A stretch of DNA of 64,000 nt from contig CATKHK010000040.1 of assembly GCA_949751835.1 (NCBI GenBank), positions 124,001 to 188,000 of the forward strand. The letters are read 5' to 3'. A program made the translations under genes and the position numbers. Source of the DNA: Blepharisma japonicum. Lineage: Eukaryota; Ciliophora; Heterotrichea; Heterotrichida; Blepharismidae. The notes under the pieces are model-generated. The model was not told the DNA's origin and did no database searches. It worked only from the letters and a program-made list of their open reading frames with translations. Of this stretch, positions 50,889 through 63,661 are shown in pieces (position 1 is the stretch's first letter; each line of letters opens with the position of its first letter).

Positions 50889-52952
50889 TTAACTTGTAAA
50901 TTTATGTATGGCTTCTTCAGTTTCTTCATCTAGCTCTGATAATTGAAAGTCTAAAACATTTTCTGAATAAATATCGTTGCTAGCCTTAATAATTTCAATA
51001 TCACATCCATAAATTTGCCTTATAATTATTCACAGTTCTTCATTGATATCAATATAATCCACTTCAGAAATCAGCCCTTCTCTGATATTTCCATCTCTAT
51101 CAGCAAGCATTTGATTATTTATATGTCCAGGTGGCTTTGGATATTCATTTAGACTGCAATCAGAAGCCAAAAATGATTCCCATTTCTTCACCCAAGCCTT
51201 TGATATGAAGAATCTTGGATATTCTTTTGAGACGTGTTTTATCCTTTCAAATAAATCTTTTTCAAAATTAATTCTTGAAGCGAATTTTTCTTTATTTTCT
51301 AAGCATTGATTGCAGGGGTTTTTAAACCTAAGCGGATCGCCTATATATTTTCATTCTAATTTCAGCTCTTCTCATTGCTCGTTACTGACCCCTAAAAAAT
51401 CATATTCATGAGTATCGATATTCAGAAATGAATGAGTGCAGTAATATTTACTGAAATTTATTGGTCCAGGAATGGATAGTGAGTAGTATCTATTAACCCA
51501 TTCTTTTGGCAAAAAAATATCAGACCCCTTTGAAAGAATTTTTTTCCTTTTCACTGGGAATTTCGTATAGATGGCTACATAGGCTTGAGCATTTCTTACT
51601 TTATCCTCAGTGCATTCTTGGACTTTTTTATCATTATATTCTATCCATCTATCAAAATTAAAATCTTTGCAAAATGCAGTGTAATGGCCTTTAAAAATTA
51701 CGCCACTATGCTGGATGATGCAGGATAAATAATAAGTTGGATTTTCATCATCAGAAAAGTTGCCAAGATTTAATATCATTGGGGTATTCACATGAGTAGA
51801 GATTTTGGATCCTCAGTAGGAGTATTTAAATCGCTTCAGATTAATAATCAAAATATCTGGAAAAGCTTTTATTTTATATTGCTGAGTACTAAGAACTTTA
51901 GAATCACAGGCAGAACAATAAAATAAATTTCCTTCCATATTTAATTCTTGAGGCTGGAAAAATGAGATAAGGCAGTCATACAGATTTGCAATTGTTTCAG
52001 GTCTTATTGCCAGGAGACTAAATTAATTTTACGTTTTGATTTTGTTAAAAAATGATTTGTTTTGCTGCATAATTCAAGTTTTATCCTCATTCTCTAGTAA
52101 GGACTCTGACTTTTCAGATAATTCAGAAACTTCTTCTGATTCTGGCACCGCAAGTGATATTTCACCAAATTCTTCTTCTTTTACATGAACTTTCGTGCAA
52201 TTATGGCACTTTATCTCGCATCTTAAAGTTCCTTTTAAAGATTCTGATATTATTGACCTTTTACCAGTTTTTCTTTGGAGATAGCTATCCATGTCATCAA
52301 GAAATAACCTTATAAATTCTTGAGCATCTTGCTGAGTTTTTGGCTTGTAATCAGGGGAAAGACAATAAATTTGGTTTACAAATTTATCAGGAGAAATTAA
52401 GATGTGGCCTCTTCAAAATTTTTTAATGATCTCTCGAAATTGATAAATTAAAGTATATTCTTCTATCTTATTGAGATTATATTTCAAAAAAGGATCGTTT
52501 CTTAGATAAGTTTGGATAGGCAGCATTCGAGCAATACATTGAAGTGCCGTATTAATATAGCAAGTATTTCCTAGATTTTTCAGCCCTGTAAGTCTTTTAT
52601 TTCTTTTTTTTTTGCCGTAGTAACCAATTGACTCTGCAATCCTGTCAAACATTCGATAGAAAAATACAGAGTTCGAGTCTGGCAGTTTGCATTGGAAACA
52701 AAAAATAGTCAATGTGCTGATATTAAAGTAAAGAGTATGGCTACGCTTCTTGGCATGATTTTCTATGTGATCTGAGCAGAGCATTTTAGGGCAAGTGTTG
52801 TAAGGAGAGTTGTCTAGACAATTTCAGACATCTGGAGCCCCAACTCCGCACTTTTTGCATTTGAGACTATTTAAAGCTTCAACCGTACAATCTTTGTCTC
52901 TATTTAGTGTTTGAATTTTGTCTTCTAGGCCATCCAGGTGTTTACAAGTCAT
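50889..52952 (-). CDS. Ubiquitin-specific protease with two DUSP domains (USP20/33 type)
   Basis: A 682-residue protein assembled over many TGA Trp codons and one 15-nt intron (52018-52032). An N-terminal ZnF-UBP-like Cys/His block (~1-90) precedes the USP domain. Catalytic Cys 131 is in GLKNLGNTCYIN, His 418 in KGHYTAF, and Asp 436 in WIEYND. The middle has zinc-type Cys pairs (CEIKCHNC, YCSACDS). Two DUSP-like domains follow, from ~460 (FLPKEWVNRYYS...PGPIN) and ~570 (FISKAWVKKWESF...PPGHINN). This is the USP20/USP33 architecture. It removes ubiquitin from substrates. Confidence 0.92.
52018..52032 (-). other. 15-nt spliceosomal intron in the USP gene
   Basis: On the coding strand it reads GTAAAATTAATTTAG. 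The first exon leaves two bases of a codon (AC), completed by T after splicing. The catalytic Cys and His would otherwise lie in separate frames. Confidence 0.93.
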
Positions 52953-53135
52953 TTTTATATAGACTCTTTTCTATATAATTAAATGTTTTAATTAAATCAC
53001 CTAAAAACTCATCAATTTATCTTATGAACAAATCTAAAAGATTTATTTTTATTAATATAATCTATCAGGAATCAAAAATATTAAAATTACAGTTAGAGTC
53101 AATATATATACATATAAATTGATGTCTAGTTATTA

Positions 53136-56100
53136 TTAGGATTGAGGGGCATTTTCTGCCTCTGTTCCTTCAATTTTTGGTATTTCAACAAGCAGCTCTT
53201 TTTCTTTGAGAAGTTTGATGCCTATTTCTTTCAGCTCTCTTGCTTGTTCAGTGACATCATGATAGAGACCATTATAGAGAACTGAATTATTCACCATAAG
53301 CTCCAAGTCATCAATAAACAGCTGAGCAGTGGTGTATTTTCCTTGTTTTGCTTTAGAAATCATGCTGGACAAATCAATTGGAGTTTTTATCAATTCATAA
53401 TAGTCAGGATAAGCTTCTTTTTTGACTGAATGAATAAACAGCCTCGTCTGGTCAAATTTGGTGAGCTTAAAGGCAATATCTTCATAAGGATTGTCTTCTT
53501 TATACTGCCTTCTCCTAGATGGAATTGTTTTCGGCCTTGAATACTCATCAGTTGCATTTTCTTCTTTTTTCTTGGGCGCAGCTTTCTGTATTTTTTCCAC
53601 AAAAAGCTTGATTTTCGACCCTTCCATTTTTACCATACCTTCTTTTTCAGCTTTAAACGCATCTTGAGCTTCCTCCAAAAACATAGGACATTTTTTTCTG
53701 TTTGTTTTCATGTGGCCTACCATTCCACATTTCCCACAAACGATTTTTCCAGCTCCACCAGTTGCTGGGACTTGTCCTGACTCCAGTTTTTCGATACATT
53801 CTTTGCTCCATTCTTGCTGCTTTTCAAGCTTTTTTTTCTCCTCTAGAAGCTGCTTCTCTCTTTTTTTGGCTTCTTGATCAAGGTCTTCTTCTTTTTTCTT
53901 TTTCTTTTTTGAGTGGTCAGATACCCTGAACAGCATTTTTTGTTCAATTGTATCATAAGTTTTTTTGCGGTCTTTGCTGCCTTTTGGCTTGTTTTGCTCT
54001 TCTTTTTTCTTTTTGATGAACTGTTCCAGCTCATTTTCATCGCTGATGAACTCAGTTCTTACTGTAATTGTGCCATCGAGATTTGGGATTCTGGTGATTC
54101 TTTTAATGATTTTGCGCTTTTCGACGGACTTTGTAGGCTCTTCTGGCTCATTTGAAGCAGTAAACATACCTGCAGCAGTTTTTAAATTTTCTAGATGTTT
54201 AATGTCACTTCTTTCAATGTCTTCATCAAGGTCAATTCTTTTTCTTTCAACATCTTCAATTGGCCTATTTATATTATCTGCCATCAGCCTTGCTAATTTC
54301 TCATCTTCGCTTCCACTGCTCCTGTCTTCATAATATTCCCTTGTTTCCCCAAGCATCCTTACCTGTTTTGCAAAAATTTCATCAATGGTCTTCTGGCATT
54401 GTTCTTTTTGCATTTTCGTCGACATTCTGATCCCTCTTGCAAACTTATCAAAGGTCCCTTTGTGTCCATCTGCTACCTTTCTGCTGGCTACACTTCGAAG
54501 TTTAGCGACTCCGTCCCATCTTCCAAGGCCTTCTACTTCTTCTTTTTTGCAGCCTAAATTAATCAAAGCTCTTATTACATCTTCTTTAGTAAGAGTTCTC
54601 AGGTCAGCATTTGTGCCAGTTACTGTCATATTTGTAGGGAGATAATCGGAGGGGTCATTTTTTAAGTTTGCTTTATCTGTATTTGGAAGCTTCATAGGGA
54701 GCCTTACAAAAGAATATCCACAGTTCCCATGGGTTGGGTCTCCGATCCCTACAATTCTCATCATGCCTTTTTCATTTTTGGTTTTGAGATATGAACTAGT
54801 CAGATTCCAAGGGGTGATTGTAAGCTCTTCTTCTATATAGTCAGCTAAATAATTGATATTTTTATTCCCCATTTCTTTTTTGAGCTTTTGAATCGCATTA
54901 GGGATTTTGTCAATAGAAGTCGTCTTAATGCCTTTATCTTTTAGCCTTCGTTGACCTGCAAGCATACTTTCATATTGGCACATATTTTCTGGAGTAATCA
55001 TATCTTTTACTTCTTGCTCATTAGGGAGGTTTGTGCATGTCCATGTACCATCACTTGTTTGTTCACAGTAAATATTTTTCATTTGCTTTCGGATGATGCT
55101 TTCATTGTGTGCTGGAAAATTTTGAGCGATTTCGTGGATATCTGCTCGATTGTCTTTGTCAATGAGGCACTTTAGTATAATTGCTTGGATTCTTTTTTGC
55201 TGGAAATTATTGGTGTTTCTGGCATTTGGGGCAAAAACTTCAATTTTCGGCTCAATTTGTGCGGAACAGTAGAGGTATTCGATAGGACGAAGGTACCATT
55301 TACTTTTTCCACTTTTTTTGGGGTACTTCATCATTATGAAATCAGTGGATTTTGAGTGGTGGAAGTAAATAGGGGCTCTATACAAATTATTTTCTAAAAT
55401 TGCAATTCCTTGGCTTTCTTGTAGTCTTGCAATTAAGGGCACATTTTCGTTGTTATCCAAGCTTTCTGGAAGGCCTAAGCTGCCAATATAATCAGGATAC
55501 TCTTCTATTGGCCTATTTCCTTTATAATACCTTCTTATTTTTGAAGCCATTGAATAATTATTAAGTAGAGGTGGCCGCTTCTCAATATATTCAGTGACTA
55601 CAAAAGCTCCATCTTTTATCGTCAGCTGCTTATGGCCTTTTAATATTGCATGCGCTGTTATATTTTCACCCTTTACTTCCATACCAGGGCTGGAAGGAGG
55701 TGTTCTTACCAAGTTTACTTTTCATTTATTTTTTGGTAGGCTCAATGAAAGGTCAGGCCTATGAAAATTGCGAAGCTCGTTTTTATTTCATTCAACTTTA
55801 GTAAAAGGGTAATCATAAGCTGGCAATGCATGTTTTAGCATTGTAAAACGAGACTTAAAAGAATTTTCCATGCCTCCTCTTGGAAGCCCGAGGACGTTGC
55901 CTGTTCTTGAAGAAGTTTCAGAAAATCTGCCACGGGACTCTGGAATATCGTCACTTCTAATAGTTTTATTTTCATCAATTGAATGCTCTGAGTCTGCGTC
56001 TGAAACATAATCGCCATCTTCAACCTCCATGACTTCTTCTTGTTCTTCTTGAATGGAAAAATCCATATGAGGATCACTCAAGTTATAAACCAATTTTCCG

Positions 56101-57353
56101 TACTCTTCTTTTAGTGTCTGGAAAATTTCTCCATTTGAGTCTGAAAAGACTAATTTTTCTCAGTCGTTTTTTTTGAAGAATGGATTGACATTTGTGGGAA
56201 TCATGGAGAGCTGGAAATTGGAAGAGTTTTCAAATAGCTTAATAGAAGTATTGAGATGAAAATCAGAATCATGCTGATTTTCATCTATGGTTTTTGAGAC
56301 TTCTCCCCAATGGTTTTCATCTTGCTGTGACTCTTTTTTTGGTAAATGAGAAAACTCCAGCTTCCCAGGCTTAGCTTTTTTTCGGGCAAATCCGAAAGTT
56401 ACCATCTGCTTACTAAATAGGTAAGGATCTGGAGCACGCTTCATAGGCAAGCTTGCCAAAGCAGCTCCTAATAAATCCCTCGGCTGGAAAGCAACTGATT
56501 TCTTTAAATACGGCCCTTCACTTTCATTATAGTTTACATACAACAAGTTCTTTGATTTCTGTGCCAATTGCTTTTCCACCTTAAAGACATCATTATTCTC
56601 TATAATTTTAGCAACTTTTTCCCGCCCTTTTTTTCTTGAGACTTTTTCTGGACCACTCCAAACAATTTCTTTTGTAAAATCCTTTTGCTTTATTTCAATG
56701 AACGAATTTTTTGGAAAATTAATATTTATTGATTTTTTTTCCTGTGCTTTTTTTTCTATTTCGAGCTCTTTGATTTCTCGATCAACTTCCTTTAACCTTT
56801 TTACTAAATATCTTTTTTGGTAGTCTTCAATAGGCTTGGCTAATGAGTAAACCGGCTCTTTTTCTGCCCCAGTGATTTCTTCAAGTCTTACCCTCGAATA
56901 AAGTTCTTTAAGCTGTGTTTTGTACTCCCTTAAACTCCTTATGTACTCGTAATAGTCAGTCATGGAGCTTGAAGTCTTGCAAACACGTTCGAGCAAGTGC
57001 AATTTGTCGAATACAGACTGCGTTGATTTCAATGGGGTGTATAACTCAGTTAGCTTTAAAATAGTTTCCCCAGAAGTTTTGGTAAATAAAGGAACTTCAT
57101 AATCAGTCAAGTTTGGCTCGTGAAAAGTTTGGATTGGGACGTCTTCTTCTGAGGACTCGATCATGTGGCCATCATCGTTGTCTTCAGCTAAGCTTTCTAT
57201 ATCAGAATAGTTTGGCTTATCTAAATCTGGCCCTTTTATGGGCACGTCAATAGATTTTAGCTCATTATACGAAAACCGCTGATTTCCAATATTCGAAAGG
57301 GCTTGAACTGACTCCATATCCACATCGCTATGTTCTGCTGATCCAGGGTCCAT
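53136..57353 (-). CDS. TAF1: TFIID subunit TAF1 with one bromodomain
   Basis: A 1405-residue protein from the ATG at 57353, with three large pieces joined by TGA Trp codons. The frame upstream of this ATG is open only to a TTG. The central TAF1 region (DUF3591, ~500-1050) has the TAF7-interacting and winged-helix parts (QGIAILENNLYRAPIY; WYLRPIEYLYCSAQIEPK). A CxxC zinc knuckle (CGKCGMVGHMKTNRKKCP) lies near 1212, after a Lys/Glu-rich helix. One bromodomain lies at ~1287-1395 (YPDYYELIKTPIDLSSM, NNSVLYNG with the acetyl-lysine Asn). Human TAF1 has two bromodomains; this one has a single copy. It nucleates TFIID at promoters. Confidence 0.95.
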
Positions 57354-57933
57354 TTTAAATATAATTTCTGGTGAAAAATGTAAGAAAGCTCTCTGACGAA
57401 ATTTCAAGGGATCTCATTTTTCTGTCAATTTTTTGGCCCTGTCTTGATTAAAGAGGAGTCAGAAGCTAATGGGAAACTTTTAGGCGCCAATTTTTGGGAT
57501 AAAAAAGGAGTTGAAAGATTGGTGAAAATTCAAGCAAGCTGATGATTCTTTGTATGGAAGACTTGACTTGGATATTTATTTAGTAATTATAACACATCTC
57601 TGATAATTTGAAGCGTTTCTTTGATGGAAAATATCTAATTTGTCTTATTTAATTGTAATTCGTTGGTCATGGTCTTCTTTATAGCCTTGATTTTTATTTT
57701 AGCAAAGAATTAAGAAGAAAGCAATTTTAAAGACACTTAAAATAATTTAATTAAATTAACTGGCATTTCCTTTAAGAAATTCAATTAAGATCCTGAAATT
57801 TATTAGAAAGAAATATGGAAATACATATAGAAATTTTAATAAATTTATACAACACTTTTTCAATGATAAATTTGCTAGCCATGTTTAATTTTATCAACTC
57901 TTGCATTAGCATTTTTATAATTTCTAAATTATT
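57354..57933. other. Spacer between TAF1 and ABCA genes
   Basis: This 580 bp region lies upstream of TAF1 and downstream of nothing coding on its side. An ATG-less open stretch on the minus strand covers about 57360-57560. I could not tie it to TAF1 by an intron. The rest is AT-rich and holds nothing I recognise. Confidence 0.4.
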
Positions 57934-60579
57934 TTAATCTGCCCCAATTACTCTCATAAACACATCTTCTAACGATGACTGAGAAATTCCCCAATCAGCA
58001 ATTCCAATTTTAAGTTTATTCTGCTCAAATTCACTGAATATCGATGAAACCTTACAGCATCCTAGTGGTATTTGATAAATAAGGTTCCCATTAAACTCAG
58101 ATAAAATTATGGCAGCAGGCAAAACATTTTTCACGAAATCTTTGACTTGCTCGACAATTTCTTCTTGGTCTTCACTAGAATGATGACTAGGTTTTTGGCA
58201 ATTAATAAACAAGTGATATCCTCCTCCATATAAAGATTTAAGAACAACTTGTGGACCAATGCATCTTAAAACCCCTTCATTGACAATAGCTATTCTTGAA
58301 CACAAAACATCAGCTTCTTCCATAGAATGGGTGGTTAATACCATTGCTTTCCCTTCTTTGCAATTTGCTAATATATCCCAAAGCTGTCTTCTGTTTTCTG
58401 GATCTAAGCCAGTGGTAGGCTCATCTAAAAATACAATTTTTGGATTTCCTACTAGAGAAATAGCAACTGATAGACGACGTCTCATACCTCCTGATAGCTC
58501 ATTGGTTTTTAAGTTTTTGAATTGGGTTAGATACACATCTTTCATTGCAAGCTGCACTCTATTGTGCTCGTCTGATGGTGGAATTCCTTTGAGACGTGCA
58601 TAAAATAATAAGTGCTCATAAACTGTCAATTCTGGCCATAAAATATCAAACTGTGGACATACACCCATAACTAGCTGAACCTGGTCTAGTTCATTAATAA
58701 TATCAAAGCCTCCTATCCATGCATTTCCGCCATCTGGTTTATACAGCCCTGTTAGCATACTAATAAGGGTAGTTTTTCCAGCCCCATTTGGTCCTAATAA
58801 CCCAAACAGTTCTCCCTCATTTATTTTCAGACACATCCTTTTTACAGCAATTTTATCAGGTCTCCCTGCTTTTCCTTTATAAATTTTTCTAATGTCTTTT
58901 ACAACTAGCGGGTAAGCAGAATAAGATCCTTGCAGATTATAGACTGCATGTCGTTCTTCTTTAACCTGTTGGTCTTCATCTATTAATTCTGTAGCATAAA
59001 TATCTCCAATTTCGTCATTACTTTCTAATAAATTAGGGTTTCTATCAATCGGTTTTTTTCTTTTCAAGAAAAATAGAGGATGCTTGGCTACTCCAAATTC
59101 TCTTGGGACGATTTCGTTTAAATATAAAGCAATGATCAAAATGACAGTACCAGCCACATATAAAGAAACAATACAGTCTTTTAGCTCATCGTCAACCTCG
59201 CTGAATTCTTCTACACATTTGTAATACCCACAGTTATAGCTGAGAATGTAAATTGCACGGGTCATTGCAAAGTGAGGGTACATAAAGAGATAGCCTGGAA
59301 GCCTTTGAGGAATCGGATAAACTGCTAAGTTTAAAGTGATCCCCCAAAGCACTGTTCAGATTGAAAGCAAATAACCCCAAATGGTTGCTGTTCTTGCTTT
59401 ATTGATAAAAACCTGTATGAAAAATGCCAAAGAAATTTGTGAAATTCCCCATCCGACAAGAACAATTGCTACCAAAAGCCCATTTGTCTGTGTAAAATAT
59501 TGCAGCTGCACCACAAAAATCCCAAAAATCATAAAAGTGACAATCGTCAGCGAATACACAATAAAATCAAAAATAAAATTGACTAGCCAATAATTCGCAA
59601 TTCTCATGCCATTCATTTTCATAAAATCCTGCAGCTTTTCTTCTTTTTCAAGTACTACTGAATACATAAACACAGGCAATAACAGCGACAATGCAATAGG
59701 GTATAAGCTTGCCCCCATAATATTAAGCAGCCTATTGAGCTCTGCAGTTTCATGAAACTTAATCGGCATATATTGTATCAGTGTCATAATTTCTGTATCA
59801 TTAAAAAGTGTCCTAAATAGCGCTTGATGGACCATATCAATCAATGTTAACATTCCGTCAGTAATGGTTAAAATACTGGAATAGCCAGTGCTATTCACAC
59901 CTCCTGACGGATAATTGAGCTTAGTGATCCCATTATTTCTATGGTACGCTTGGAATCTGTGGTCATTTATCTGTGCCTTATACTTCAAGTTAGTTTTATT
60001 TGCGCTATAAAAAGTCACAGCTCCGTCTGGAAGAAACGAGCCATATATGGACTGTTTGTTGTAGATCGGGTTATCGTTCATAACCTTTATTGTATCAAAA
60101 ATATCTTGATTTATGGTACTTTCTGGTCTGGCGAAATAAGGATTCTGCTTTACGTTGCTTCTGCAAAAGTAGTTTGGAATCTGTCCTAATAGTCCCGTGC
60201 TGGTGCTATTATTTGTATCAAAATATTCTCCAGTCAGACTCCCTACAAATTCATGAGTTTCTGGGTCATTGGTTTCAAAATCGTAATAATATCACTGTTC
60301 GCAATCGTCTATTTTCAACCCTATTAGGTTGTACAGCAAATAATTAGGGACAAGTGGAGGGTTCAGAATTCGAGGAACTGTTTCCAGAATTACTGCATCA
60401 TTTGTATCCTTGATTTGGCTTTGGGCAATTTCTTTCATCAAATAGACCAACAACAGACAAAAAATTGGGGTGATAATTTGGCAAAAATTGGTGCCTTTCT
60501 GTCTCAGCTGCAGTACAGCAGACTTCCTAAATAAGGCACGAATTTGATAGGATTTCCTAGTTTCTTTAGCTTCTTCCAT
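57934..60579 (-). CDS. ABCA-type half transporter
   Basis: An 881-residue protein joined across two TGA Trp codons. The first membrane helix is at ~33-50, a large extracytosolic loop runs to ~260, and about five helices follow between ~300 and 490. One ABC domain closes the protein: Walker A GPNGAGKTT 596-604, signature LSGGMRRRL, Walker B KIVFLDEPTTGLD. The ABCA-specific arrangement and the size match the half-size ABCA (ABCA-like) transporters of protists and plants. It probably dimerises and moves lipids or lipophilic molecules. The direction cannot be told from the sequence. Confidence 0.95.
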
Positions 60580-60626
60580 ATTAATTATTCTCTATCTGAG
60601 TCAGCTTAAGAAAAAGATTATATTAG

Positions 60627-60869
60627 TTAGCCTATAAGCAGCTCCAGAGATATGATCATCAGGTTAAAGAAAATCAAGGGTACCCTTCCATATGTCCTTG
60701 CAGAGTAAAGTAAAAAAGCCATCTGTTTTTTCCATGGCGCCGACGGCAAATCAAATTGTTCAATTGAGTCCAAGCTGTATTTTCGTAAAAAATATTTCGG
60801 GTTGAGAATAGCTAGTGCGTTAAGCATCAAAATGCAGGCTTCAATCAGGCAGAAAATACTCAAAGCCAT
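60627..60869 (-). CDS. YOS1: Yos1 / IER3IP1 family ER-Golgi protein
   Basis: An 80-residue protein, the usual size. The N-terminal helix (LIEACILMLNALAIL) is followed by NPKYFL, and the C-terminal part has ARTYGRVPLIFFN followed by a second hydrophobic helix ending LLIG. These positions agree with the family pattern of an R-x-x-x-R-V-P-L-I block. Yos1 works in COPII-dependent ER-to-Golgi transport. It lies 48 bp past the ABCA start, on the same strand. Confidence 0.9.
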   Translation of the reverse strand: MALSIFCLIEACILMLNALAILNPKYFLRKYSLDSIEQFDLPSAPWKKQMAFLLYSARTYGRVPLIFFNLMIISLELLIG

Positions 60870-60900
60870 ATTTAATTATCTAATTAAAGTTGATGTGTGA

Positions 60901-61725
60901 TTAAAGCCTTGCTGCCTTTTTCAATTTCTTGTCTACAAAATCAGGAAGAAAAGGTCTCAGATAAGCTGCAAAATACACTTTGAAAGGGAAATAAATCTTC
61001 CTTGCTCTCCTGTCAGCAGCTGCCAATATATTTGCCACACAGTTCTCTACACTGATCCTATTTTCATTGTCTTTATCACCATCTACCTTGACTAGAGAAT
61101 TATTCCTTAAATTGGTCCTTACAGACGGTGGGCATACAATGGTAATCGCAAGCTCGTCCTGGTTCAGCTCGCTCCTTAAGGCTTCAAAGAACCCAGTTAC
61201 AGCGAATTTTGAAGCACAATAAGCAGTTCTGAATGGAAGTCCTATTTCTCCAGAGATGCTTGATATCACTAATATTTGTCCTTTGGACTTTTTAAGATGT
61301 GGGAGACCATGAAATGCGCAATATAAATATCCATAATAATTTGTTTGCATTAGTTTTTCATATACAGATAAATCGGAGACGTTTTCAAAGAGCTGATAAG
61401 CTGAAATCCCTGCACATAAAACTAAAATGTCAATCCCACCTAAATTTTCGACTGAAAAATTAATAAGATCTTTGCATTGGGACTCGATGGTGACATCTGT
61501 TTCTTTTATTAGGACTTTTGGAGAGCCTAGCTTTAGGCATTGCTCTTCGATGGCTTGCAAAGTATCAAGTTGGCGACCTGCGAGAACAAGAGAATATTTT
61601 CGCTTTGCGTACTGAAGTGCAATTTCTTTGCCAATTCCAGAGCTGGCACCTGTTATAACTACATGGCTATTTTCTTTCACCTCGGAAACTGCAAAAAGCT
61701 TAAGTAAGGTAAGATTGTTCCCCAT
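60901..61725 (-). CDS. Short-chain dehydrogenase/reductase (DHRS7-like)
   Basis: A 274-residue classical SDR. The Rossmann motif TGASSGIG lies near residues 26-33, the LCAG (NAG-equivalent) near 109-112, the catalytic Ser in VISSISGE, and YCASK (YxxxK) at ~170-174. The length and an uncharged N-terminus lacking a long membrane anchor fit DHRS7-type enzymes with a shortened N-terminus. NADP preference is suggested by an Arg after the second strand (AGRQLD). The substrate is unknown. Confidence 0.9.
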   Translation of the reverse strand: MGNNLTLLKLFAVSEVKENSHVVITGASSGIGKEIALQYAKRKYSLVLAGRQLDTLQAIEEQCLKLGSPKVLIKETDVTIESQCKDLINFSVENLGGIDILVLCAGISAYQLFENVSDLSVYEKLMQTNYYGYLYCAFHGLPHLKKSKGQILVISSISGEIGLPFRTAYCASKFAVTGFFEALRSELNQDELAITIVCPPSVRTNLRNNSLVKVDGDKDNENRISVENCVANILAAADRRARKIYFPFKVYFAAYLRPFLPDFVDKKLKKAARL

Positions 61726-61978
61726 TTATATGTCTTGATTATACAAGATGATAAGCTAAATTGCATGTTTATAATTCACTCATTTATTTCATTTAAAATT
61801 AGAAGCTATTATTTTTGAGTTTTTCAAGGAAAATAAGTGATTAATCGCTTTTAAAATTTTTCCAAATAATTATAGATAAATTCATTTAAGTATTTTACTA
61901 TATGGCTTAGTTACTACTTATAGTTAATTACTATTGCTATTTACGAATTAATTATCTGTAGACATTCATCGGTATTAT

Positions 61979-63661
61979 TTAGCTCTCAGGTATCGATATA
62001 TATTCATCTGTCACGAACAATTTCTCATTAGCAAAAATTTGTTTTCTTTTAAGTCTTAAAAAATTAGGAGGAGGTCCAGTCCTAAGTTTATGCTTTTCTC
62101 TTTTTTTCTTTTCTGATGTATTAAACATTCTCCTCAGAGGGGTTACAGAAGGAGACTGATTATTGCTTGGATTCGGTATATAACTTGCTATTTTTGGAAT
62201 AAATTGTTCCTTTTGCAAAAAGCTAAAATGTGTTTTATTTGTCGTCTTTCCTAACAAGAGTTTGCTTTTTAAGTTACTATATGAAGTTCTGTACGGAGAA
62301 ATATCTTTTTTAATTATTTTTTGTGAAACTGACCTTTTGTGTGCCCCTATAATACTTGGCAGCTCTGGGTTTAGCATCATTTCTTCCATTTCTTTTAACT
62401 CTTCAATGCGGTTTTGTGTTCTAATTAAATCTTGATTTCTTTTACTCTTTAAAAAAGCCCAAGTATCCACATAAGGAATTCTTGTTTTAAAATCTTCCTT
62501 TGCAATGGTATAAACTTCAACGATCCCACTATTACATCTGCATGTAAACATCCTTTTATCAACTCCATCAATAATTTCATCAAGTCCTACAATTTCATTT
62601 TCTCCTTTTATTACAACCTGTAAAGACTTTTTCTTTGCCAAAACACTTTTATGTGATTTTGCATGGTCAAATAATGCTTCATCACTCAATTTTGTTAATC
62701 GCACTTCTCCACTTTTGATAAAATATACGAAATTAACAGGCTCACCTTCTTTATATAAATACTGTTTATTTTTCACCACTTGAAAGTCAAAATAATAGCT
62801 GAATTTAATTAATGCAATTTTTGTTCATGTAGAAAACATAGGAATTGACTGAAAAAATCTAATTTTCTGGTTCATTCTCCTCTCAGTGACTACTCCAAGA
62901 ATTTTCTTAAAATCATTTTTATTTAGTACTGCCAAATATGATTTTTCAAGTGCTTGAATTGATGCAGCTCTTGGCCTCTCACTAATAAGTGAAAGTTCCC
63001 CAAAGGAAGCTCCTTCATGCAAAACGCTGACCTCTTGCAATTGTTCTAATTCTATTTCAACTTTATCATTCGTTTCCCATAACTTTGTGACAGTTTCTAT
63101 AATAAACTTTTCCTGCATCATTTTTTCTTGGAAAAGCTTTGAAATTTTTTTTTCTTCAGTTTGGGCTGCCTCACTAGCTTCAACTTTTTCTTCTACTGCA
63201 GCCCTCGGTCTTACTTTATTCACCAAAAAGTTGTCAATAATATTTTGTGTCTTTTTTTCGGCCGATTTAGGTCTCTCAAAAGAGTCTTCTTTGGGAGCTC
63301 CTGATTTGTAGCCTACATTGTACCCGAAATAACTTTCAAATGTGTCTAATAATTCTTTTTTAATTTTAAACCTTTTTTTGGTTGGGACTTGGACAGAAAC
63401 AGAGCCTTTGAGGACAATAAAGAAGTCTTCGCCTTTGCTTCCGAAATCGACGATATATTCAAATTCATTGCATTCTTTTAAGAACATGGCATGACAAGAT
63501 GCTCGGTGAACATCGTTATTTTTTTGCTCTTCTGTGATTTTTCTGAAAAATTCACAATCTTTGGTGACATTTACAAGTTTGTCGATATCAGCTTCGGTTC
63601 GGAATCTTGGTGCAATTTGAAGAATATTAAGAGCAGTTTTTATATCATATCTAATCTCCAT
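61979..63661 (-). CDS. Cyclic nucleotide-binding domain protein (CNBD2/CRIS1-like)
   Basis: A 560-residue soluble protein joined by a TGA Trp at 62825. Two CNB domains are recognisable. The first (~50-260) is split by a ~100-residue charged insert between its early strands and the cassette GASFGELSLISERPRAASI. The second (~295-385) has YLYKEGEPVNFVYFIKSGEV and lacks a canonical cassette. The C-terminal ~150 residues are basic and disordered. The layout resembles the sperm protein CNBD2/CRIS1. Cyclic nucleotide binding in the first domain is likely (PRAAS has the Arg), but the enzymatic or channel partner is not here. Confidence 0.85.

Noticed and set aside
53913-54333. Plus-strand frames rich in Phe and Leu inside TAF1.
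   Set aside because: They mirror the Lys/Glu-rich helices of TAF1 and show no family motif.
57354-57407. Extending TAF1 upstream to the TTG at 57407.
   Set aside because: There is no ATG in that extension. The ATG at 57353 gives a plausible acidic N-terminus.
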